The position numbers and the translations under genes were made by a program. 64,000 nucleotides of DNA from positions 372,001 to 436,000 of the forward strand of contig NZ_JADNYL010000003.1 in assembly GCF_017168195.1 (NCBI RefSeq), written 5' to 3'. Position 1 is the stretch's first letter. Each line of letters starts with the position of its first letter. Positions 9,583 through 17,243 of this stretch are shown one piece after another. The DNA is from Thalassotalea sp. G2M2-11 (GTDB lineage Bacteria > Pseudomonadota > Gammaproteobacteria > Enterobacterales > Alteromonadaceae). The notes beneath the pieces were generated by a model, which worked only from the letters and a program-made list of their open reading frames with translations, did not search any database and was not told the origin of the DNA.

Positions 9583-10260
9583 GTGACAAGCACTAATTTT
9601 AAAATCAATGAGTTATTTGAAACTATTCAAGGTGAGGGGGCTTTTACTGGGCAACCATCAATTTTTATTCGCCTGCAAGGCTGCCCCGTTGGCTGCTCGT
9701 GGTGTGACACAAAACATACTTGGGAAGTGCGTTTAGACGATCAAATTCCTGTTAAGCAAATGTTAGAGAAAGCGCAAGAATCAGATCATTGGTCATCACT
9801 GAGTCCATTACAAATTCTTGAAGTTATCAATGAGCAAGGTTTTAAAGCAAAGCATGTGGTGATCACAGGCGGTGAGCCTTGTATGGTTGACTTAACGCCA
9901 CTATGCCAAACGTTAGAGCAAGCGGGCTATAGCTGTCAGATTGAAACATCGGGAACGTTTGAGATTTTAACCACTGAAAAGTGTTGGGTCACTGTTTCAC
10001 CGAAAGTCAATATGAAAGGGGGCTATCCTATTTTAACAAGCGCCATGCAACGGGCGAATGAAATTAAACATCCGGTTGCGACCGAACAACATATTGATGA
10101 TTTGAAACAACTTCTTAGCTTACATCACATAAACGCAACGCCTGTGTATTTACAACCGATCAGCCAGAAGAAGCGAGCAACAGAATTAGCCATTCAAACT
10201 TGTATTGACAATAATTGGCGCCTTTCGATCCAAGTACACAAATACATAGGTATTGAATAA
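9583..10260 (+). CDS. queE: 7-carboxy-7-deazaguanine synthase QueE (GTG start)
   Basis: This is a radical SAM enzyme making 7-carboxy-7-deazaguanine from 6-carboxytetrahydropterin. The 225-residue product has FETIQGEGAFTGQPSIFIRL, the cluster-binding cysteines in GCPVGCSWCDTKHTWE (the short-loop radical SAM form), and ITGGEPCM. The start codon is GTG at 9583; no in-frame ATG lies upstream of the conserved N terminus, and the Shine-Dalgarno sequence is weak. The gene ends six bases from the convergent histidine kinase gene. Confidence 0.94.
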   Translation: MTSTNFKINELFETIQGEGAFTGQPSIFIRLQGCPVGCSWCDTKHTWEVRLDDQIPVKQMLEKAQESDHWSSLSPLQILEVINEQGFKAKHVVITGGEPCMVDLTPLCQTLEQAGYSCQIETSGTFEILTTEKCWVTVSPKVNMKGGYPILTSAMQRANEIKHPVATEQHIDDLKQLLSLHHINATPVYLQPISQKKRATELAIQTCIDNNWRLSIQVHKYIGIE

Positions 10261-10265
10261 AGCGT

Positions 10266-12431
10266 TTAATCCATGAGTGGCAAACTAATACTAATGGTCA
10301 CCCCTTGAGGGTTATGATGATTGTTGGCAACGATTTCACCTAAATGAAACTGTGTGATCAAACGCGCAATATATAGTCCTAACCCTAAGTGTGGCTTCTT
10401 ATCATCAGGCTTATTGTATTGGCTTGGACGAATCGACACCATGGAATCAAAAAGTTGTTCGGTCATTTTTTCCGGTAATAAAATACCATTATTACTAATG
10501 TGTAAGTAAAATTGCTTGTGGTTGATCTCTGTACTGAGATTCACCTGCTGGTCTTGACTAAACTCAACCGCATTACTGATCACCTTATCTAATAATTGCG
10601 CAATGTGTTCGGCTGAACCGAGGATCGTCGCTTTTTCTATGCTGTTGCTGATACAAAAATTAATCGAAGGATATATTTGCTGGTAGCCTTGTACACAACC
10701 ATTAAGTACCTCAATCATATTAAACGGTGCTTTATCTGTGGCTTTTAACATCTGCTCTAGGCGTGTAGCTTCACTCATATTAGTTAATATTAAGTTTAAT
10801 CGGTTGAGGCCAGTTTGTGCGCGATCTAGGTATTCTTGTCCCACAATGGGCTTTTGCTGCATGGTTAAATTTTCAAGTGATGTTCTGACTACCGCAATCG
10901 GTGTACGCAATTCGTGTGACAAGCGTGAAGACATGTTCTCTAAATAATGGTTGTACTGGCTTAACCGACTGACCGCGGTTGAAAAACTTCGAGACAAGTC
11001 GCCAATTTCATCGTTAGTCTTGGATGCTGTCATCATGTTATTAATTCTGCCATGCTCATCTATTGCCAATTCTGCTTGATTTCTTAACGCGCGGATGCGA
11101 CTTGAAATTCGAGTGGCAAAAAAGAAAAAGGCTAAAATGCCAAATACCATGATTGCTAAAATACTAGTAAATAACTTTTCTAATGCTTGATTTCTGACGG
11201 TACGAATGCCGTTATTGGTCTCTTCAACAATGACAGCACCGTGCACTTTATTGCCAAAATAGATAGGGTAAGCAGCAGTTAAGATCACAGCTTTATTGTC
11301 AGAGGTCAGTCGCCATTGTGACATTGGCTTGCCAGTTAGCGCAGATTCAATATGTTGCCCAGTTAGATTTTGGGCATCGTAGAGTTTATCGATAAAATCT
11401 TTAGGAGGTTGGGTGAGTAGTCGATTAAACAGTGGTTTTAACCAGCGCTTCAATTGTGCATGCCAACTGCTGTCACTAGGTGCTTCACTGATATTTTTCT
11501 GCCATAAACCATTGGCTTTTTTAATATCGCCTGCTTTAGCTAATACCCGTCGATGTTGATCAACAACCCAAATGCTTGAATTGGTGTAACTCATGCCTTT
11601 AACAATGCGCTCTATTTCGGGTGAAGGGACTAAAATGGTGCCCAATGTTTCTACCGAACTGGGGTTAGCACTGGCAATAGTTGCTATTGTGTCACCGTAA
11701 GGCTCGTCAACATCAAATACGGCAAAGGCAATATTGTCGCTTATTTTGGTCAGCGGCACTCTAAACTCTATGTTATAGCCTTGGTTGGTATTGAGCCATT
11801 GGCCTTGAATAAAAGGTGCAGCAGTGATGGGGGCTTGAGTTTCACCGTTAATTTGAAAAGCATCAAGCCAACCTTGTTGTTTATTACTGATGATAAATTG
11901 TTGAAACTCACCTTCAGGAGTAATAAAGGATAACGCCATATGATCATTTTTATTGATGCTCAGGGCATTGCGATCACGCATGATCACTTTGTTGTCTGTA
12001 ACATTAATAAAAAAGTATAAGTACTTATCGTATTTGCCAACCGCCGCGGTATAGTTTAATGAAAGCTTTAATGATTCTGCGCTGGCTTGTTCGCTAATTA
12101 AATTATCCATACCATAAAAATGCGCTTTTTGCCGAAAATTTGGCCAGTCCTGATAATGACCATCAAGCTTAATCGGTTGCGATAATTGATAGCCATATAG
12201 ATCTTTGCCTTTTTCAACACTTGGTAAAAAACTGGCCTGATTCTCAAAAAGCTTAGGTCTTTCATGCAGGGCGGTTGCTAAGGCACGGGCGGTGCCAAGA
12301 ATTGTCTGTTCTTGGCCAAAGCGTAAATATTTTTCCATTTCCCAGACATATTGATAGCCAAACCAAGGGATCACGACTAAAAATGAGGATAACAGCAGTA
12401 GTTTACTACGTAGACCAAATCTAAATTTCAT
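10266..12431 (-). CDS. Sortase-system histidine kinase PdsS (marine_sort_HK type)
   Basis: The 721-residue sensor kinase has an N-terminal membrane helix (about residues 10-28) and a large periplasmic domain. That domain contains a CBM9-like segment (IKLDGHYQDWPNF through YLYFFINVTDN). A second membrane helix near 420-440, HAMP, HisKA (RLSHELRTPIAVVRTS, phospho-histidine) and HATPase (LGLGLYIARL) follow. From memory, the N-terminal stretch RSKLLLLSSFLVVIPWFGYQ and the layout match the kinase of the proteobacterial dedicated sortase system (TIGR03785). It overlaps its response regulator by 11 bases. No sortase gene is in this window. Confidence 0.78.
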   Translation of the reverse strand: MKFRFGLRSKLLLLSSFLVVIPWFGYQYVWEMEKYLRFGQEQTILGTARALATALHERPKLFENQASFLPSVEKGKDLYGYQLSQPIKLDGHYQDWPNFRQKAHFYGMDNLISEQASAESLKLSLNYTAAVGKYDKYLYFFINVTDNKVIMRDRNALSINKNDHMALSFITPEGEFQQFIISNKQQGWLDAFQINGETQAPITAAPFIQGQWLNTNQGYNIEFRVPLTKISDNIAFAVFDVDEPYGDTIATIASANPSSVETLGTILVPSPEIERIVKGMSYTNSSIWVVDQHRRVLAKAGDIKKANGLWQKNISEAPSDSSWHAQLKRWLKPLFNRLLTQPPKDFIDKLYDAQNLTGQHIESALTGKPMSQWRLTSDNKAVILTAAYPIYFGNKVHGAVIVEETNNGIRTVRNQALEKLFTSILAIMVFGILAFFFFATRISSRIRALRNQAELAIDEHGRINNMMTASKTNDEIGDLSRSFSTAVSRLSQYNHYLENMSSRLSHELRTPIAVVRTSLENLTMQQKPIVGQEYLDRAQTGLNRLNLILTNMSEATRLEQMLKATDKAPFNMIEVLNGCVQGYQQIYPSINFCISNSIEKATILGSAEHIAQLLDKVISNAVEFSQDQQVNLSTEINHKQFYLHISNNGILLPEKMTEQLFDSMVSIRPSQYNKPDDKKPHLGLGLYIARLITQFHLGEIVANNHHNPQGVTISISLPLMD

Positions 12432-13158
12432 TTACCTGTTCTTGTGTTTTATTATTGTCTTGAACCCAGCGATACCCCATGCCATAGACAGTTTCAATAC
12501 AATCAAAACTGGCATCAATTTGGGTGAATTTTTTTCGGATACGTTTGATATGTGAAGTGATGGTACTGTCATCAACATATATATTAGCGTCTTGCATCAG
12601 TTGTTGTCGGTTTTTCACATGTCCGGGTTGTTTTGCTAAGGTATAGACCATCCAAAATTCGGTAATGGTGATTTCAACTGGACTGTTGTGCCACGAGATC
12701 AACATTTTTTGACTATCGATTGATAAAGGACCGATTGATAATAACTGGTCTTGTTTTGTTGGGGTTTGCCAGGCATCTTCACGACGAAATAACGCCGCTA
12801 TTCGTGCGGATAAATGCGGTAAGCTGATGTCTTTGGTTAAGTAATCATCAGCGCCTATACGTAAGCCTGATACGGTATCAACGTCATTGTCTCTTGCGGT
12901 TAAAAAGATGATAGGCAAGGTGCTACTTTGAGCTCGTAACCACTGGCAAAGGGTAAAACCGCCATCATATTCTTGTTCTAAGCCAATATCTAAGATCACA
13001 AGGTGGGGCAGTTTAATCTTAAAAGCCTGAGTTGCTGTTTCCCGATTTGCGTAGGTTTGCACTTGGTAGCCCTGCGCTCGTAATACATCAGCATAATTTT
13101 CGCGAATGGCGGCTTCATCTTCAACGATAGCGATACGTTTCAAAACCTTATTACTCAT
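12421..13158 (-). CDS. Sortase-system response regulator PdsR (OmpR type)
   Basis: The 245-residue protein has a receiver domain (acidic pair in IVEDEAA, phospho-acceptor aspartate in LVILDIG, lysine in DDYLTKD) and a C-terminal winged-helix DNA-binding domain ending in ETVYGMGYRW. It overlaps the kinase gene at 12421-12431, so the two are translationally linked. With that kinase and PdsO nearby it fits TIGR03787 of the dedicated sortase system. A generic OmpR-type regulator is the fallback call. Confidence 0.8.
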   Translation of the reverse strand: MSNKVLKRIAIVEDEAAIRENYADVLRAQGYQVQTYANRETATQAFKIKLPHLVILDIGLEQEYDGGFTLCQWLRAQSSTLPIIFLTARDNDVDTVSGLRIGADDYLTKDISLPHLSARIAALFRREDAWQTPTKQDQLLSIGPLSIDSQKMLISWHNSPVEITITEFWMVYTLAKQPGHVKNRQQLMQDANIYVDDSTITSHIKRIRKKFTQIDASFDCIETVYGMGYRWVQDNNKTQEQVNEI

Positions 13159-13359
13159 TTATCTCATTATTTTTTGCACTATAGCGAAATTACTAGCCAA
13201 AATCGCGCTTTTTGATCAATTGCCATATTGTTGCCACATTTGACCTGAAGATTGCCTTTTTTACGTCGTTAACCTGCCTTTTTCTTTTGTTTTAATTATC
13301 TCATCAAACAAGTGCAGTGAACTACTCACTTAATGAAAACTGACTTAAAGGAAAATGCT

Positions 13360-14154
13360 ATGTCTATTAATACTCGAACCATGAGAAAAACTTTCGCTAT
13401 TACGTCATTAATGTCGGCTCTATTGGTAAGTCCGGTATACGCTAACACTAGCGAACAACAAAATGAACAGCCGACATTGGCTGAACAAAAGAAAACCAAT
13501 GAAAATATTGGCTTTGGCACTGGTTTAGTTGTCGGTGCCGTTGTTGCAGGCCCAATTGGCGCAATCGTTTCAAGTGTAGTGGGAGTGCTAACGGCAAATC
13601 ACATTAATGTGGTCAATGAAAAGGAACTACTAGTTGAGCAATTAGATAATGAAAAACAAAACCATCAAATGGCATTAACTCATTATCAGCAGAAAATGAA
13701 GCGTGCAGAACAAACGTATCAACAAGAGTTGTTAACTTTGCAACAGCAGCAACACCTTGCCAGCCAGTTACAGGCAGAAAACTTGTTAATGAGTTTGCAA
13801 TTTTCAACCGGCTCAAGTGAGCTAAAAGCCCATTATCAGCCACAAATAGCAGCGCTAGCAAAACTGTTAAAGCAATCTCCAGATCTTAATGTTGATTTAT
13901 CAGGTTATACCGACTTACAGGGAAGTGATGAGCTTAATCATGCCTTATCTATTGCCCGAGTAAACTCAGTAAAGCAAGCGCTTATCGAGCAAGGGGTTCA
14001 GGCAGAGAAAATTAATCTTTTTGCTTATGGAGAGCAAGCGCCTGTGGTTGCCAATAATGAACGCCAAGTAAGTTTCTATGATCGACGAGTAGTGATCAAA
14101 CTTCAACCTAAAGGACTTTCTGATACCAACCAACAAACAGTCAGTAATCATTAA
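13360..14154 (+). CDS. OmpA-family protein of the dedicated sortase system (PdsO-like)
   Basis: The 264-residue exported protein starts at the ATG at 13360, which has AAAGGA eight bases upstream; an ATG at 13333 lacks one. A signal peptide ends near VSPVYA. A glycine-rich membrane segment (GFGTGLVVGAVVAGPIGAIV), a coiled coil (about 95-145) and a C-terminal OmpA peptidoglycan-binding domain (LQFSTGSSELK, SGYTDLQGSDELNHALSIAR) follow. PdsO genes (TIGR03789) usually sit beside the PdsS/PdsR pair, and here it is divergent from pdsR. It probably anchors to murein; its role is not known. Confidence 0.8.
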   Translation: MSINTRTMRKTFAITSLMSALLVSPVYANTSEQQNEQPTLAEQKKTNENIGFGTGLVVGAVVAGPIGAIVSSVVGVLTANHINVVNEKELLVEQLDNEKQNHQMALTHYQQKMKRAEQTYQQELLTLQQQQHLASQLQAENLLMSLQFSTGSSELKAHYQPQIAALAKLLKQSPDLNVDLSGYTDLQGSDELNHALSIARVNSVKQALIEQGVQAEKINLFAYGEQAPVVANNERQVSFYDRRVVIKLQPKGLSDTNQQTVSNH

Positions 14155-14190
14155 TAAAATAAGGAGGATGCTTCAATTAAAGTGAGTGTG

Positions 14191-14217
14191 AGCCAAGGCT
14201 AAGCCTTGGCTTTTTTT
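14191..14217 (+). terminator. Rho-independent terminator after pdsO
   Basis: AGCCAAGGCT and AGCCTTGGCT form a perfect stem and are followed by a run of seven T. Confidence 0.92.
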
Positions 14218-14340
14218 GTTTTAGCTTACAGTGAATGATGACTAGCGGTTAGCTTAGGTTAAAAACTGTTCATTTTAGCGCCTATTAACGCATTTTGAAG
14301 CTATACTTTAGTTCAGTATTTTACAAGGAATTAAATTGCG

Positions 14341-15024
14341 ATGCGTTTATTGTTATTTTTACTGTTTATCAGCTCAGTCAACAGCGCTATGGCTGGAACG
14401 AACAACCCATCTATGGTGATCAGCTCGTTACCTGACAACCCCTTAATCGTTTGGGTCAAAAAGGTGGTGTTACAAGCCTATAGCGATATAGGTTATCGGG
14501 TTACGTTTAGAGACTTTCCTCCAAGAAGGGGAATAAGCGAAGCTAAACTTGGTCATGTCGATGCTTTATTGGCAAGGGATCTTCATGTTGAAAAAGTACT
14601 CCCAGAGTTTATTCGCGTGCCTGTAATCCTAGGAGAAGGGGCATTGATGCTATTTTGTAAACATGGAGTGGAGTGTACAAAAGCAGTACTTGATGACAGG
14701 CGCAAGCTGATAGGCACTATTTCAGGCTCTGCTATTTCTGCCGAATTTATGAAAAAGAAAAATGCGAGTACCTATGAAGTCACACGTGAACAGCAGATAA
14801 GTAAAATGCTGAACTCTGCCCGTTTAGATTATATTCTGTCAGTCGATATCCGAGGGTATGGCAATTTCTCTCAAATCGAAACAGAAGGCTTTGATAAAGT
14901 CGAGTTACAGTCGCTGACAGGTTATCATTATGTTCATCAGAGTAAGGCTGAAATCATTCCACAATTGCAGCAATCACTGATAAACGCACTTGCTGAACAA
15001 CAATCAACATTTCCTTCTTTATGA
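14341..15024 (+). CDS. Periplasmic solute-binding-type protein
   Basis: The 227-residue protein has a signal peptide (cleavage near SAMA-GT) and a SBP_bac_3-like fold. VKKVVLQAYSDIGYRVTFRDF and the YILSVDIRGY region are typical of polar amino acid-binding-like proteins common in marine gammaproteobacteria. No permease or ATPase lies beside it, so it may serve as a stand-alone sensor domain or orphan binding protein. AAGGAA lies ten bases before the ATG. Its end overlaps the convergent dinG gene by six bases. Confidence 0.7.
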   Translation: MRLLLFLLFISSVNSAMAGTNNPSMVISSLPDNPLIVWVKKVVLQAYSDIGYRVTFRDFPPRRGISEAKLGHVDALLARDLHVEKVLPEFIRVPVILGEGALMLFCKHGVECTKAVLDDRRKLIGTISGSAISAEFMKKKNASTYEVTREQQISKMLNSARLDYILSVDIRGYGNFSQIETEGFDKVELQSLTGYHYVHQSKAEIIPQLQQSLINALAEQQSTFPSL

Positions 15025-17142
15025 ACGTGCTGCTTTGACTATCTTATAAGGCGGTAGAGAGTTCAATAAATCTTTTCCATAACGTTTAGTTAACAAGCGT
15101 TTATCCATGATCGTGATTGTGCCAGTGTCATTTTCGTTTCTTAATAATCTTCCGGTTGCTTGTACCAGTTTTTTTGAAGCATCTGGGACTGAAATCGACA
15201 TAAAGGGGTTACCACCTTTAGCACTGATATATTCAGCTTGCGCTTCTTCTACTGGGGATGTCGGCACTGAAAAGGGTAATTTTGTGATCACTAAATTAGT
15301 GAGGTAAGAACCCGGTAAATCTAACCCTTCAGAAAAGCTTTGGGTACCAAAAATGATACTGTCCTTGCCATCATCACAGCGCTTTTTATGACGTTCAATA
15401 ATGTATTGCCTTGATTGTTCGCCTTGTACTTGAATAGTTAATTTATGTTTATCTCTTAATGCCTTAGCTACTTGTTCCATTTGCCAATATGAAGAAAATA
15501 GCACTAAGGTGGCTTTATCTTGTTTGATGATTTCTGGCAGCTTAGTTATCACCTCATCGGTAAATTGTGGGCTGCTTGGCTCATTATTCATATTAGCGAT
15601 GATCAACTGAGCGTTGTTTTGATAATCAAATGGCGAATCCACTTGTTGATATTGGCTGCCATCATTACTGCCTAACCCTACTTGACGGCGAAAATAATCA
15701 AACGAGTTTAGCGCTAAAATGGTGGCGGAGCATAAAACGGCGCCTTCACATTTTGACCACAACATATCTTCGAGGGCAAAGCCAACTTCGATTGGTGAGG
15801 CTGAGAGTAAATAATCATCTCGTTTACCCTGTGTTTTTTCCATCCACCTTGCCAGTGGCGCACCTTTTTCACTATCGTTTTTATCATACATTGCCCACAA
15901 GGCATTAAAATTTTCCAAGCGCTGAATAATGAAGCCTGATTCAGCTAATAAGGGCTCGGCTAAGTAACTTTGACATTCGCCATCTTTAACCGCTTCAATT
16001 AATAAATTATAGAGTTTGTTACTGTGAGTTAAGCATTTCTTGCTTAACTCAGTTAAATCCTGTGCCTGATGTTTGAGCAATTTTGGGATTATGCCGTTTT
16101 CGAAACGATAAAGCGTTGTCTCATTCTGTTGTGAAAACTTAGTAGTATTTTGGCTATTGTTGGTAAAATACAAGGTCTGATTATTATCAATATAATGCAA
16201 CACTTTCTGTAATTCAGTGATGGTATCCTGACAATCATCAGCAAGTTTTAGCGACGGAGATATAGCGGCATTCGATTTAATTAATTTGGCCATTTTATCT
16301 GCGAGCTCTTTGGTTTTTTCAAGCCAGTCAAGGGCTCCCTTTAAGGTAACGCTTGCACTGGAGTGGTCACGCGTTACCTTTGACAGGTGATGAGCTTCGT
16401 CAATAATGTAATAACAGTCTTCTGGTGCAGGTAAAATCTTACCACCGCCCAATTCTAAATCTGCTAACAATAAACTGTGGTTAATTACTAAGACTTGGCA
16501 TTGGTCCATAGTTTCGCGGGCACGATGAAATGGGCAATTATCATGCTCGGCTTGTCCTTTAATACAGCTATGCTTGTCTGACTGGATCATGTGCCAGATA
16601 TGCTGAGGTATAGGATCGGCCCATGAATCGCGATCTCCTTGCCAGCGATTTTCTTTGAGCGCATCGGCTAGGTGCTTAAGCAACTTGATCTCATAATCAC
16701 TCGGTTTTTCTGCAAAGGTAAAACCTGCTTGAGGGCTATCTTGCCCAGACACTGCGCTGGTTAATTTATGGCGACAAACATAGCGTTGTCGACCTTTGAC
16801 TAAGGCAAAATCAAAATTTAAGCCCGAGTGCTTTTTTAAAAAGGGTAAGTCTTTATCGACTAATTGCTCTTGTAAGGCAACCGTCGCTGTTGATATACAA
16901 ACGGTTTTTTGTCGTGATATGGCTAATGGAATAGCGCCTAGTGAATAAGCGAGTGATTTACCCGTACCTGTGCCTGCTTCTATAACGATTATTTTACGTA
17001 ATTTGTCATATTCGCCCGCTAATGTTTTGGCAATTTCAGCGATTAAAAATGTTTGTTGTTTTCTAGGATTAAATTGACTTAGGTTTTCACCAATCGCTTT
17101 ATAGGCCTTGCGAATAACTTGTTTGATTTTGTCTGGTAGCAT
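15019..17142 (-). CDS. dinG: ATP-dependent DNA helicase DinG
   Basis: This XPD-like 5'-3' helicase acts in DNA repair and at R-loops. The 707-residue product has Walker A EAGTGTGKSL, helicase box DEAH, and C-terminal motifs QSFSEGLDLPG and QATGRLLRNE. E. coli DinG uses four cysteines for a 4Fe-4S cluster. Here YVCRHKL, SCIKGQ and DNCPFHRARE supply three, while the position aligned to the third canonical cysteine reads QA, so the cluster may be altered. The gene is divergent from polB, with a perfect LexA box between them. Confidence 0.92.
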   Translation of the reverse strand: MLPDKIKQVIRKAYKAIGENLSQFNPRKQQTFLIAEIAKTLAGEYDKLRKIIVIEAGTGTGKSLAYSLGAIPLAISRQKTVCISTATVALQEQLVDKDLPFLKKHSGLNFDFALVKGRQRYVCRHKLTSAVSGQDSPQAGFTFAEKPSDYEIKLLKHLADALKENRWQGDRDSWADPIPQHIWHMIQSDKHSCIKGQAEHDNCPFHRARETMDQCQVLVINHSLLLADLELGGGKILPAPEDCYYIIDEAHHLSKVTRDHSSASVTLKGALDWLEKTKELADKMAKLIKSNAAISPSLKLADDCQDTITELQKVLHYIDNNQTLYFTNNSQNTTKFSQQNETTLYRFENGIIPKLLKHQAQDLTELSKKCLTHSNKLYNLLIEAVKDGECQSYLAEPLLAESGFIIQRLENFNALWAMYDKNDSEKGAPLARWMEKTQGKRDDYLLSASPIEVGFALEDMLWSKCEGAVLCSATILALNSFDYFRRQVGLGSNDGSQYQQVDSPFDYQNNAQLIIANMNNEPSSPQFTDEVITKLPEIIKQDKATLVLFSSYWQMEQVAKALRDKHKLTIQVQGEQSRQYIIERHKKRCDDGKDSIIFGTQSFSEGLDLPGSYLTNLVITKLPFSVPTSPVEEAQAEYISAKGGNPFMSISVPDASKKLVQATGRLLRNENDTGTITIMDKRLLTKRYGKDLLNSLPPYKIVKAARS

Positions 17143-17200
17143 ATATATCCACGGGATCAGTCCCTTTTGGTTTTCTCAGCGGGCTTTTTATTTTACAATG

Positions 17201-17216
17201 CTGTATATATTAACAG
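17201..17216. promoter_or_regulatory. LexA (SOS) box shared by dinG and polB
   Basis: CTGTATATATTAACAG matches the gammaproteobacterial LexA consensus CTGT-N8-ACAG exactly. It lies in the 101-bp region between two divergent genes that are both SOS-induced in E. coli (dinG and polB/dinA). One box could repress both. Confidence 0.9.
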
Positions 17217-17243
17217 TTTATGATGACAGATTTGAACCTTTAA

